Below are positions 44,809 to 56,347 of a stretch of DNA of 64,000 nt, piece by piece (position 1 is the first letter of the stretch; every line of letters starts with the position of its first letter). The notes below the pieces were generated by a model that had not been told where the DNA came from, ran no database searches, and worked only from the letters and a program-made list of their open reading frames with translations. The translations under genes were made by a program, and so were the position numbers. The DNA comes from Ornithodoros turicata (taxonomy: Eukaryota > Arthropoda > Arachnida > Ixodida > Argasidae): assembly GCF_037126465.1 (NCBI RefSeq), contig NC_088202.1, positions 79,030,160-79,094,159 of the forward strand. Direction: 5' to 3'.

Positions 44809-46320
44809 GGATGTGATGTGCTTCTTCGGCTATCTAGATTTCAGTGCATAGTTGCATCTATATTTCAAGGGCTTGTAGTGCACAATTATCCACACTTTAC
44901 CCACCACACACTTTCTTTTCGTAGTAAACATGATGCAGATTATTGTTTTTTTTTTAGTCTTCTCTGGCTAGTCTATTTCTGAGCACCAAAAGCTATGCAT
45001 TCCAGTTATTTGATTTGTAATACAAGAGCCACAACTTTTTCATGATCTGCGCCATCCCATTCAGTGGTCATTCACTAGGGTGTCCACCCTGTGTCGCTTT
45101 GGCCTTTCATTTTCAGCCTTCTGATTTTCGGACTTCTGACAGTTCGACGTTATGATTTTCCGGTCTTTTGGGTTTCGGCATTCTGATAGTTCGGCGTTAT
45201 GATTTTCGGCCTTTTCATAGGCTCAATAGTTACACTCAATCAGTCTAAATAAATGCATTGCATTTAGCAACAGCTATTTAAAAAAAGAAAAAAGAAGGAG
45301 AAGAAGGAAGCTCCTAAAACTCCTTGATCTCCGTCTTTATGTATAAATGAACAAGATAAAATGAAAGGAACTTGACGCGCGAGAAGGTCTCGGAGCACAA
45401 ATTCCGTCTCATAACGCGCTGATTATTACTCAGAAACTTCAGTACTATATTTTTAGACACTCCTTGGTTTTCACAGGGTACTTCACATTACAGCAGACCT
45501 TTCGTTGAGCGAAGAATCCCCAGTGACCCGGAGCTTTTCCTTATCTTCTTCAGAAGGCCTCCCTTTGTTCGTGGTGCAAAAACAGACGGGTAACGGTTTT
45601 GGGTCATTCCACGCGCAACCAGCAAAGACTGTCGAAGGATGGAAAATCCAGGGAACCGGTATCGAAAAATTGGGCGTACCTCAAAATAAAGTGATTGAAG
45701 TTCCCGTCGAAAAATAAACTACTGTAAATAAATGTTATCTGGCTATAAAATGCACAGTTGTGCGCGGGAAACTGCCAAAGCGCACTTAGACTAACCTAAA
45801 CATGAAAATGCAAACATCGAACTTTTACTAACCTAATAATAAACTAACCAACGTGCTGTTCCGTCGCGTCCGCCCCGCTCAGCCTAAGCCGCCAAAAATG
45901 TGGCTCTCCTTCGCTAAAATGACTTGGAGAGACATCGAAAGTTCGTGAGTTTGTGTGGTAAATAGGTGATGTCGGATTCTTAAACACGGCATATCATCGT
46001 ACGAAGCAATCGAACATTGTCGTTGGTTTTCCTTGTTTCGAGAACGCGAACTTAGGTTCCGGAAAAGTTGGTTCCTCATTGCGTGGGCAGAAATAATGGT
46101 GCAGCGGTCGCTTGATCGATTTTTCATATTGGTTTACCTGGAGCGTTGATGAAAAAAAAAAGAAGATAAAAATAAAAATAAATCAATCAATAAAAGAAAG
46201 AAAGAGAAGAACAAAGAAAGCTGCAGTTGTAAATGCCGTTATCATAAGGAAAATTTACCTCTGTGTAATCCGCTTGCTCGTAAACACATTCCTCATGCTA
46301 ACCCACTTTGTCGCATCCAG
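44809..46320. other. Repeats and unassigned flank before the SWIM/YqaJ gene
   Basis: 45,112-45,230 is a degenerate ~47-bp tandem repeat (CAGTTCGACGTTATGATTTTC..). 45,425-45,490 repeats 41,040-41,160. 45,720-45,895 is copy B of the repeat at 12.6 kb and shows the empty site of the 244-bp MITE. 46,150-46,210 is A-rich. The first exon(s) and promoter of the following gene should lie here, but I could not identify them. Confidence 0.5.
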
Positions 46321-48945
46321 GAAGCTGTCCAAGGGCCGCTTTGTTCACCCTAGCCCGTTCGGCAACTTGATAGATTTTTCCCGTCTGACATATGGGCACC
46401 GCGCGCTAGCCAGAGGGCGCTGCTGTCGCGTGATGGACAGCGACACTTGTGACCATTTCGTGCGTAACAACGTGGTACCACCCACGCCGCACGGCAGGCT
46501 TTCGTGTATTTGGTTGCGGAACGTGCGCGTAGATGTGGTGATGACTTCGCGAATATTATATGCCGGATTTGCACCCATTGATTCAAGGGACCATTTTCGT
46601 GAGAGCAACTTAAAGAAGGGACACCTCCTACGCAACGCTAGGCACGTAAAGTGCCTGCGAGAAGAGGGTTTCGCGCACGGCGTATCCAGGATGACCGCGC
46701 AGTGCCTGGCGCAGACAACCGCACGCATTTACAAGATAACAACTCAGGTGAGAAAACTAGTACTTTTGTGTATAAATGGTAGTTCTTGAATGCCGTAGTT
46801 GACGATTCTGCGTAGTCGGCTCTTTCGTTAACCATCTTCTACCTGTTCCGGGCTGTTCCAAAATATCTTCTACCATCTTCTACCTAAGATCTGATTTGCG
46901 TAAGACATGATTGTGTTGCCCTTGGTGTTTCTTCTTTGTCGTCCGACTCATATATTAAACCGCATGCACTGAGGTATCGTACCGCAATTGTTGCGGTGAG
47001 TCGAGTCACCTCATCCTATTGTCATTCATGTAAGTGTTGTTGTTGTTGATGTTTCTTCTGCCTCCTTCATCGCGGTTCACATTTCTTTTTAAACTTCTGT
47101 AGCTTCAGCCACCGATCCCGCTTACAAACGCCGGAGCACGTTGTACTTGTAACGGTGGCATTGTGGGCCGCTGTAAGCACGTCGCGGCTGTGATCGTCAC
47201 CGTGAATTGCCCTGAAGATGATTCCTGCACCGGATTACCACAAGCATGGGGCAGGCCTGGAACGTCACTGTCAGATACGGGTCTAAGGAGACCTCTCCAG
47301 GAACTCTTTTCGGGTGAGTAGTAGGTAGTTCACAAACCAATCTGCCACAATGACGTGATGCATGTGTCGTCGGTAATGCTGAAATGCGAAGCTTGCATGT
47401 GCAAATTAGCAGCCGCCTCTGCACCAATTTGATGCGCATATGTTGAAGCATGCATACATAGATCATCACGTGCACCAGTATTTTTGCAGCATGTCTCATG
47501 TCAACCCCAATTAACTTTATACACCTGCAACCTGTTCATTTTTTGTTTCAAGAACAAGCCAATTTATTCAAGCCAGTCTCACCGACCTACATCCTGAGAC
47601 ACTTTCGTGGATTTTGTACTTCATTAGTTCAAAACCTCAAATATGAATATGAAGACCCAGTTCAAAAAGGCTGCAGAATTGTGCTCACGTCTCTTGTTGA
47701 TGCTGCCGTTATCAAACATGATACTGAATTGTTGGCTGAGCTGCTGATTGGTAATCCAACCAGGAAGCTATTTCATGCAATGAGTGTTGCAAGAATTGGG
47801 TCAAAAACAAGGCTGGTCCTTGCAAGGAAGGACTGGACTAAAGAATTAAATGATAAATCAGTAAGACTTTACAAAGACGTCATAGCTTCCCGCAGCTCAG
47901 TTGACGTTGGACTGGATACGCGAGGCCAAAGAACAAAAATGGAAGGTAAATCTGTACTATGATGTGTACGTAGCTAAGATCTGTATTGCTTCAGTTGTGG
48001 GTAATGTGTTCATGGTTGTATTATTGTATGCTAGTGGCAGGCATGTATTGGGGCTAAGAACACATTCATGTGCAGATGGTTCTGGGAGAGACAACTCCGT
48101 ATTACTAGCACACAGTCCCACAGAGTATGGACAAGGGTGGACGACTTCGACAGGCTTGCCACAATGCTGACAACAGTTCGGCCACTGAAAACTGCAGCCA
48201 CGGCTTATGGTAAACACGTAACCCAACCTGTGAATACATTTTGCCAATGTCAAATATGGATATGAAATGACAAGTGACATGACATCCTAACTTATTGGTA
48301 ATTTAGTGATACAAAAGCCCTTATATGAAACCTTTCCTTTCTTTTTTTCTTAATAAACATATCCCCCCCCCCCTTCTATGATTGTGACAGTTGTGGGATG
48401 TTGCTCTTTATTTTGTTCAGGAACTCAGATGGAGGGAGTAGCTGTACAAGTATTTCAAAGGAAATGCCCCTCAACATTATATCAGGTATCACTGCTGTCA
48501 ACATTGTAGTATACGGTGTATGTCATTTTTCTCCCATTTCCTGTTCCAGGTTGGCCAACTAGTGCACCCCGAGCAAAGGTGGCTCTGCGCTAGTCCAGAT
48601 GGTGTACTGCGGCTGGATAATGGACTTTATTTACTTGAAGTCAAGTGTCCATTCGGTCGCAAGGGACTTCCTATCATAGATCATACAGCAGAGACAAGCT
48701 ACGTCCCATACCTGCGCTATGAAGATGGGAAACTCACACTTAGAAGAACACATCAGTACTATACTGAAGTGCAAATCGGAATATATATTATAAATGTTAG
48801 CGAAACATTTGTTTTTGTTTTTTCTGAGGCACAGTCCATCAACGTAATAGTTCCGCGTGATGATGATTACCTCAGTGAGCTTATTCCCAAGCTTGAGGTC
48901 TTTTATTTTACACACATGTTGCCCATGATAGCTAGTAACTGGTGA
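46321..48945 (+). CDS. SWIM zinc finger plus YqaJ-type nuclease gene (multi-exon)
   Basis: Exons: 46,321-46,747; 47,103-47,313; 47,553-47,945; 48,076-48,209; 48,421-48,485; 48,550-48,945 (stop). All have GT-AG borders. Domains in order: a lead-in (..GVSRMTAQCLAQTTARIYKITTQ); a SWIM finger (CTCNGG..GRCKHVAAV, CxC..CxH); then TRGQ..WERQLRITSTQSHRV; and a YqaJ-like exonuclease core (WLCASPDGVL, LLEVKCP, HQYYTEVQIGIYI, LEVFYFTHMLP), where the Asp of SPDG and the ExK of EVKCP are the expected metal/catalytic residues and are intact. Phases agree at four of five junctions. The 47,945/48,076 junction is off by one base, from either a small indel or a misread border. The start exon was not found. It converges with the THAP transposase gene. 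Confidence 0.75.
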
Positions 48946-49315
48946 TTCAAATTCAACACTGCCAGCAGAGTTGTCTACTTTATTGTTACATAGGTACAGG
49001 GTGCAGCATGTATACAGCACAATGAATCATAATTAGAGCCCTGTGTTTTCGAGTTTTATTTCATGAGCTGTAAAAGGGGGTATGTAAAAGTAGAAATTTT
49101 CAGTCTTAATTTTTTTGCGACAATAAGTCTCCTTTAAACATAGGTAGCTACATAACGACATATTCTCACATATTCGTTCTTGCCAATCAGTTCTGTAATT
49201 GCAATGCTACTTTCACAACAGTAGTTTGCTAGCATACCTGATTTCACAAAACTTGCATGTCATATTGTTACAGGATTTGAGTTCACGTTTCAGTTTTACA
49301 CTGAAACACAGAGTC
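48946..49315. other. Shared 3' region between two convergent genes
   Basis: 370 bp between two stop codons. AT-rich, with ATTT/AATAAGT-like possible polyadenylation motifs on both strands. No repeat recognised. Confidence 0.5.
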
Positions 49316-51536
49316 TTAATCACACTCAGGTGCGCTTACAGCCTTGTGAAACACTGCATTCATCACACAGTATACCAAGTGTTCAGTACACAAACTATAC
49401 AGGTCATTCTGGTGACCTAAAATTTGCGCTTGTAAATTCACAAGTACTGCACACATTCGAACTATGTCTGTCATGTGTGGAACCAGATCAATTGGCACCC
49501 TCTGGTTTATAATATTGAATACCTTTAGGCGTTGAATAGCCCTTTCCACATGCACTCTGACCTGTGCAATCTGGTATGTGTGGTCCATTTCTTGGCTGCT
49601 AAATTGGGCATTGCCAGATGAAAATGGGGGCATGACTAAAATTGCATCTTTCAGTCCTAGATGTGCATTAATCCCAGGGAAGCCTTTATCGGCCAGAATA
49701 AGGTCACCCGGCTCAACGAGGTCAAGAAATCCACACTGAACTGTGATAGTTGTGTCACTCTCCCGTCCTCCATATGCCTTTGATATAAAGGCAATCTGCC
49801 CATTGGGTACAATATCCACCAGAAATTTCACGGTCATGCCTCCCTTGTAATTTGAGTAAAGACTACGCTGCTTCTCGACAGGAGCTGGTGTTTCGGTTCG
49901 AACTTCAGTACAATCAATGATATACCTGCAAGCATGATAGTGTTCCTTAAAACAGTGTGGCATTGTAGCTCTAACGGTGCTTAGTGACGGAGGAAAAGTC
50001 CAGTCCCTGGTTGCGGTCACCAGATTCGCGAGGACAAGAAAAAATACTCTACTTGCTGTTGATCGATGCACACCAAACAGGGTACCCAAACTTGAGAACG
50101 ATAGTCCTAGTTTCAATTTCATCAAAAACATTAGAAGCTCATTTGGAACAGTAATGCTGACTGACTTTACTCTAAGGCTAGTAAGCAAACTAAGAAGTAA
50201 TGCAAAGCCTTGTAGGCTTATCCCACATAACTCCTGCACTGTTGCTGCATCATCACAAACGCTCTCATAGCCTTGGAAAATGCAAACACGGTTATCTGGG
50301 CCAGTCGAAGATGACTTGGTGTGCGGTGTTGCCTGAACTGCACTTTCAGTACAAGACGAGTGACTAACCTGCGTGCCGCGCGCGTTGTCCAAAATTGTGC
50401 ACATCAAGACGGAGAAGGTACCAACATCACACTGGCTGGTGGCTTCTGTCTGCGTGCCCTGCATGAGAGATCATAATCTCTTTTGTTATCATTAGAGTGT
50501 GGATAAATATGCCATAAAAACTCTCTAATTATAGGTTCAACTATGCACTAAAAAGCTTGGAAACATGCAGTAAAAACGCTGTATATGCAATGTTTTTCCT
50601 TGCTCTTGGTAAGAAAAAAACATTGATATTCGATAAAATTTGAGCATTTTATTAGTGTTGATGTGGTAAAATAACACTACTGTCGTTCAAGAGTACACCA
50701 CAGAGAAGGTAGTAGGAGTACATTTATGCGTAATTTGTGTCATCCTATTTTTGGGCTACATGCTACAGCGTATGAAGTCGGGGTAGTTTGTAGGAATCCA
50801 TGGTGTGTAGACAGCAAAATGACGCGGGCGACTGCTACTGTGGTGTCAGGTCATACTTACCGTGGATATTAGGCCATGTTCCACATCACACTCAATCATG
50901 TCCTCAACATGTAGCCATGAGGAATTCATGTCTGTGGCTGCAACAGGAATTTCCATGTGCCGGGTGGCCTTAGTGTTGCCATCAGATTGGGTACGTTTCT
51001 TGGATCTGTAATTTCGGCGGCGAAAGAAAGTGTGAAAATGTCACCGATGGTAGTCAGCAAGTTGCCCAGACATGATAGCCTATTTTTCGTAGCGTTCAAT
51101 GACATCCACTGGTCTGGCTAATTTTTTCTTGTACACTTCCGGGAAAACCGTTGGAACGTAGGCTGGGTGCGCCTCATCAACGGCCTTCTCATTTCCAACG
51201 AAGTGCGAGCTGCATATGACGCTTGTGGGGCTCGGCTCCCAGTCAGTGCCATCCTCGCTGCGCGAAAAGCAAACATGTGTGTGGTTAGAAATAAAAGAAA
51301 AAGAAACAACTCGATGGACCGAATTATCTCCATAAAATATATCAAGCAACTAACGTTACTTACTTGACCCGTCGTACAGCTGTAATCCACCGTCGTCGGC
51401 GTTCCTGTTCATACCACTTGTTCGGGAACGAGTAAAACTTAATTGCAGGTTGCTTCCCTCTTGCGTCAGCTCTGTTATTGTGGCATCCAACGACACAGCA
51501 GTAACTTCCCTTTTTCCTTTTACTACGAGGATCCAT
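49316..51536 (-). CDS. THAP-domain DDE_Tnp_4 transposase (multi-exon)
   Basis: Exon 1 is 51,536-51,364: MDPRSKRKKGSYCCVVGCHNNR. The THAP C2CH finger continues into exon 2 (51,257 onward: NEDGTDW.., ICSSHF, YVPTVFP). Exon 3 is 51,005-50,861 and exon 4 is 50,458-49,316, with GT-AG borders and matching phase at exon 1/2 and exon 3/4. Exon 4 has a helix-turn-helix (LMKLKLGLSFSSLGTLFGVHRSTASRVF) and the DDE_Tnp_4 core: first Asp in IIDCTEV, second in LADKGFPG, Glu in HVERAIQRLKVF, all intact over a 380-codon open frame. The exon 2 donor is unclear: its frame hits TAG at 51,080 and no donor gives the phase needed by exon 3. Probably an autonomous or recently active transposase of the PIF/Harbinger-ISL2EU group. 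Confidence 0.85.
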
Positions 51537-51599
51537 GCTATAAACTAGCACGAATCTCGGTGTATCGCTGCCTTCGCACTGTACCGCGTACCGCTGCAT

Positions 51600-53454
51600 A
51601 TTGGTACCATGCGGTCGCGCCTCGCTTCGCCTCGGCGTGGCGCTAGCGTCGGCAGAAAACGAAATGACAAGTGTTGGAAATCGAAATCTCGAAATGACAA
51701 GTGTCGGAAATCGTTCAAATCGCCGCGAATTAAAGATTCAAAGTATAAATACCTGTGTCAAGGTGGCATCAGTCACGAAAGAGCGCGATTACTTCCACAT
51801 GCTCCCCTTTTGCTGTTGCGGAAAACGTCCTAAACGCATCGTTCCTAACGCGTCGAAGCGTCCGAAATTATGTGACAACGCCCCAAACATTGTTGTGAGC
51901 TGGGTACAACAGCACGTTTTCTTCTTCTTGTGGCTTTCTGGTTGGCTTTCTGGTACCATGACTTCGATTAATTTTCCCGCAAAACACAATCTATGTAGAC
52001 GGCATTACACGCGGAGACTTGACGAAATGAGTGTTAACGATTGAACTTCACAGGATACAGCTGACGTTTCATTTCCGCTTTTGATTTGTGAAGCACTTTC
52101 GTTGCAAAAGCTACATGTAGAGGCCCCGCGTTGACACGTTACTTTACAAGTTTTAAAGATATATACATTAAACAAACTACTCACAGTGTTGAGCCTTGAA
52201 GCTGTGGCCACTACTCGCGCTACTGACCGGTGTCAGAATCATACAGGCCGGTCGATAATGCATGCTTACTGACTCTAATGTCACGGAATGTTCTACGCGG
52301 TATAACCTAATACGCTACGGACCCGACGCGTGCTTACCATATGCACGTTTTTAGATAGTATTATATTAGAAGAAAATTGGCAAAATGTGGAGATGTTTCT
52401 CCCGACAGGGTTAGGTTTGACTACTCCGATACCTGGAAAATATACTGACTACATAACGCAGATAAAAAGGAAAAGAAAAAGACTGGAACAGCAACCCTAA
52501 CCTTAAACTTAGCAAAATTAACCATGCGAAGACCCAGATAGGAGAGAATAAGGGGGCAGAGCGAGGAACTTATGGTGTGTTCGGCTGGTTGCTTCCGATC
52601 GCTCGCTCTGGAGTGACGTTTCATCTTCGAGTGGTCGAAACAGAGCACTATCACTGCATTCGACTGGTTCCTTTGGAGCTCTTTCCTCCAACTCGGAGCG
52701 CTCTAGAGTGGTCTGACCAACGCCGTCGGAGCGGTTGCGAAATCTGGTTGGATTCCGGTCATGTGACTGCCCCAGCTTCCTCCGAGTAGTGTTTCTGTCC
52801 CGCCATGCCTGCCATGTTCTGCGTTTTGCGTCGTCGTTGTTTTGACTACGAGGCAAACACCGGAAGTCGCGTGAGTTAACATTCCCTCTCCACTCCTCTT
52901 CTCGAACCTGCCGCGTTCGGCTTCCGGACGATTCCTCCGGCTCGGAGCCGGAGTGAGATGAGGTCTTGCCCGCTCCAGCTCGGAGTATCGGGACGACCAG
53001 ACTTTCAATTTTGGAAACCTCTAGAGCTGCAAAGGTCTGGTCAACACACCCCCGTGTTCGTATGTTTACTAAGAACGAGTTGCAACCATCTATATTTAAA
53101 ACCAACGCTATGGCACAGTGTAGCCGTGAAGTTTGTGCAAGTGTAAAACAATCCATCTTGCCCTCATCTGGTGGCAAAGCGGATCACGGGCATGGGGTAA
53201 AATAGATGAAAGAGAGGATAGTGCATTCCCTGCAAGAATGAGCGAGAAGTGTCCAACACTTATATGCTGCTCGTGCAGACCTGAGAAGTGCTGGGTTCTG
53301 AGTTCAGAGGGACTGTCGGTGCAGGGCGTGTTGCACACAGCACAGCGGACATTTCACGCCCTCATCGCTTGCAGCCCTCCCCTCTAGAATTTCATTTTGA
53401 GTCTTGCTCATTTTTCGTTGCTGACCGATTGCTTTTGACTGCGGCTCTGTCTGA
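51600..53454. other. Unassigned sequence downstream and flanking
   Basis: 51,660-51,720 has a two-copy repeat (CGAAATGACAAGTGT.GGAAATCG). 52,560-53,060 is GC-richer with TCGGAG/CTCCGA words in both orientations, possibly an eroded palindromic element. No exon and no terminal repeat matching the left side of the gene pair was found by eye. Confidence 0.35.
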
Positions 53455-53520
53455 TATTTTGTACATATAATACGTAATTGAATACAAAGTGAGCTGAGCT
53501 GAGTTGAGTTTATCCCGAGG
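53455..53520 (+). repeat. Possible LINE tail with (TGAGC/T)n microsatellite
   Basis: GAATACAAAGTGAGCTGAGCTGAGTTGAGTT looks like a short-repeat LINE terminus, but no LINE coding sequence precedes it. Confidence 0.35.
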
Positions 53521-53869
53521 CATGGTTTTAGCAGGATATGCTTGTGAAAACTTCTACAGATTCTGCTTGGCAGTTTTGGGTGTCCGTCCGCTTTGCTGAG
53601 TCTGTGGGCAGTGGCCTAATTGAAGTAGGCCTATATGCAGTCGAAACAATGTGGATGGTTTTGCCGCGTTATTCCTGTCCTATTGAATCGTAGCGGTATA
53701 CGCGGATGCAGCGTCGACGTGCTCTCTATGGAGCGTTAATCTTGATCGTTTCCAAGTGGAGAACCTTTTTCCTTTCAGACAAACTAAGCTCAATGCCGGG
53801 ACTTTCTAAACGTCGATGGCACGTTTAGCACAGAATACGCACTCGCGTATTCTGTATAGAAACACAATA
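53521..53869. other. Unassigned sequence
   Basis: No supported feature. Confidence 0.35.
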
Positions 53870-55800
53870 ATTAGCTCGTGGAATTAAAATCACATGGACC
53901 ATCCAAACTCATGGCCGTAAAAACGAATGCCGAAGAATGAGAACACCGACTGCCCGACGAACTCCAGTCATGCGAACCGAATGTGCCAGTAGCCCATTTT
54001 GGAATCTGTAAAAACGACCCAGGAGCGAACCGGGCTGTCAGTAATTTTCCGGAGGGCGAAAAGAATAGCATAGAGCTCAGCACATGTTGATGAATGAGAG
54101 ATGGTGGCCATCTGAAATTGACTCGGAGGGAATGACAAAGGCAGACGACGAACTTCCCCTTGTGGTTGAGCCGTCCGTGAATACTGCGGTGGAAGTCTCA
54201 TAACACGAGCACATCATATCGAGAGTGAGCTGCTTCGTCACGCATGCAGCAACGTTGCCTTTCTTCCCTGTTAGCCCAGGCACCAACACGGAGATGCCGG
54301 GTGTCGGAAAAGTCTAAGGAGGAGAGCTGGGAGCTGTGGGTGTGACCACAAAGTCACGTATACTAGTCTTCAGTTGAGGGATACATGGGTCTACGCTGCA
54401 TAGCTTGCGTCTCCGGAGCTTGATAACTAGCGGCTGCCACCGATGGTGAGCGAGAAGGCGGAGGTACTGCCGACACGTCTCCCCGTAGCGAATAATTTCA
54501 AGCGGGGCTTCCTTAGCCTCAGCAATGACCATATGGGTCTCTGTCGCCCGAGGGACTCCCAAGCACACTCGGAGACTGCGCACCTGGAGGCACTGAAGCT
54601 TATGGACTGAAGAAGATGGGAGACCATTCAACACAGGCCCTTGCAAGTTACCCGCGAACCAAAGCTCGGTCGACGGCCAAAAGCGACGCCGTGGCACTGC
54701 CCCACTTCATGCCTGCCAGATGCCTGATCACCGCAATCCACCGGGGGACCTAGCTTGGCTTCCAAGCTCGCTATGTGCTTCACCGAAGACAGCCTGGCGT
54801 CTACCGTGACACCGAGGAAACGATGAAAAGATGCACTCCACAGCTGTACACCGGCAACTGAAAGAGGGAAGGGATACATGTTCCTTCTGGGAAACGGGAG
54901 TACCACAGACTTTTCAGTCGAGATGTCCATGCCGGCCGTTGCAAGGTAGTGCTCAATAGTGTTCAAAGCGTGTTGAAGGCGCCGCTGGATGGCCGGATGG
55001 GATTTGCCGCTGTTCCAAATGCAGATGTCATCCGCATAGAGCGAAATTGACAGTTTCTTTCCAATGAAGCCCCGAAAACCCGCCATGGCCACGTTAAACA
55101 GAATTGGACTCAACACGCTCCCCTGTGGGACTACGTGAGCCATCGAGACATGCTCCGTATCCCCTTGACGGGTGCGAACAACTAGTTGCCTGCCATGGGG
55201 GAAGTCCTTAATCCATGAGAGAGCTCTGAAGGGTAGGCAGGCTTGAGTGAGGGGATCCAGAATGGAGGCGTGGCTCACGCTTGTCGTAAGCGCGTTTAAC
55301 ATCAAGAAATGCAGCCACCACTGTCTTCTTACGTGCCTTTGCTTCTTCCACCGAAGTAATGAAGTCAAGAACAGAGTCCATGGAAGACCTGTGACAGCGG
55401 AATCCTGACCTTTCCTGCGGGAAGAAGGAGTGCCTCTGGAGCCACCACTCGATTCTGTGGAGGATCGTGCGTTCCAACAACTTGCCAAGGCAGCTAGTCA
55501 AGCTCACTGGCCTGAAAGAAGAGAGCTGAGAGGGCAATTTTTCCGGCTTCAGTAGTGGAACAACTCATGCTTGCTTCCAACTGTCAGGTACTTCCCCGGC
55601 TCTCTAGGGCGTGTTAAATAGATCGAGTAGGCACTTCTGACATCGCTCAACCAGGTTACGGATAGCCCGATAGGTGATATTGTCCGGGCCTGGAGAAGAT
55701 CGAACAAGTGACAGGAGGAGTGCGTTCTTTAACTCAGAGAGCGAAAAGTCACTATCCATGTCCGGATAAGTGATGGCTGGATGGCAGAATATCAATGAGA
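53870..55800 (-). mobile_element. LINE (same clade as 17-24 kb), RT to RNase H fragment
   Basis: Minus strand, in order: DFSLSELKNALLLSL..SSPGPDNITYRAIRN (55,760-55,640); RT start FRPVSLTSCLGKLLERTILHRI (55,510); FLDVKRAYD (55,290); VPQGSVLSPILFNVAMAG (55,130); SLYADDICIW with an intact YADD (55,040); the thumb; a connector; RNase H with VFTDGSTT (54,190) and SWVVFTDSK (54,020). It ends near 53,870 without the WIPGH block, the C-terminal knuckle or a 3' tail. There are at least three frame changes. The 5' end is lost at about 55,800. A missing 3' end is unusual for a simple LINE insertion and points to later deletion. Confidence 0.85.
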
Positions 55801-56347
55801 TCTGGTACCTTCAGAAACTGCACAAGCGCATGCATCGCAGGCGCCTCGTGATGCGCAGGCAAGTATCACCCAAGGACGTTTCTTGTGCTGAATTGTCTAT
55901 TATCTAAGCCTGCCAACGACGACTCCAAGGCTCGACGCTGGTTGCTGTGTTAAACACTCCTCTAGGATGTGTTCTTCATCCTCTACGACGGTGCACTCAC
56001 AACATTTGGAACCTCCCCGAGTTTAAACAATAGGTGACCAGTGTAAGTAAGTAGCCGAAGCATATGGATGACAGATACGCCGCAGAGGGCGGCAGGATAC
56101 CTGCTACAATTCCCCAAACCCGCAAACATGCGGGACCTGTGACACATGTGTTTCCGCGTAATCTTCATTTCCCTGCGTCTGCGATTTTTTTTTGTGTGTG
56201 ATTTTTTTGAAAGTGTAGCAAGCCAAATATTGGGTGACCTCTCTCAACACTTAAAAAAAAGAAGAGATACGATTGACTATCGTAGTGATTGTGACATTCG
56301 AAAACGGAGCTCGGGACACAACGTTTTGCACTACCTGCTGCACTACC
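55801..56347. other. Unassigned sequence
   Basis: 56,220-56,260 (GGTGACCTCTCTCAACACTTAAAAAAAAG) resembles 14,335-14,365 inverted. Nothing else. Confidence 0.4.

Noticed and set aside
45505..45720. Short open frame as first exon of the SWIM/YqaJ gene
   Set aside because: It lies in sequence repeated elsewhere, lacks a donor in the right phase, and shows no similarity to the expected N-terminus.
48550..48945. YqaJ domain as an integrated viral or phage gene
   Set aside because: It is split by several GT-AG introns and joined to a SWIM finger, as in animal transposon-linked proteins, and no other viral gene is nearby.
52494..52512. Telomere-like AACCCTAACCTTAA
   Set aside because: Only about one and a half units, not extended in either direction.
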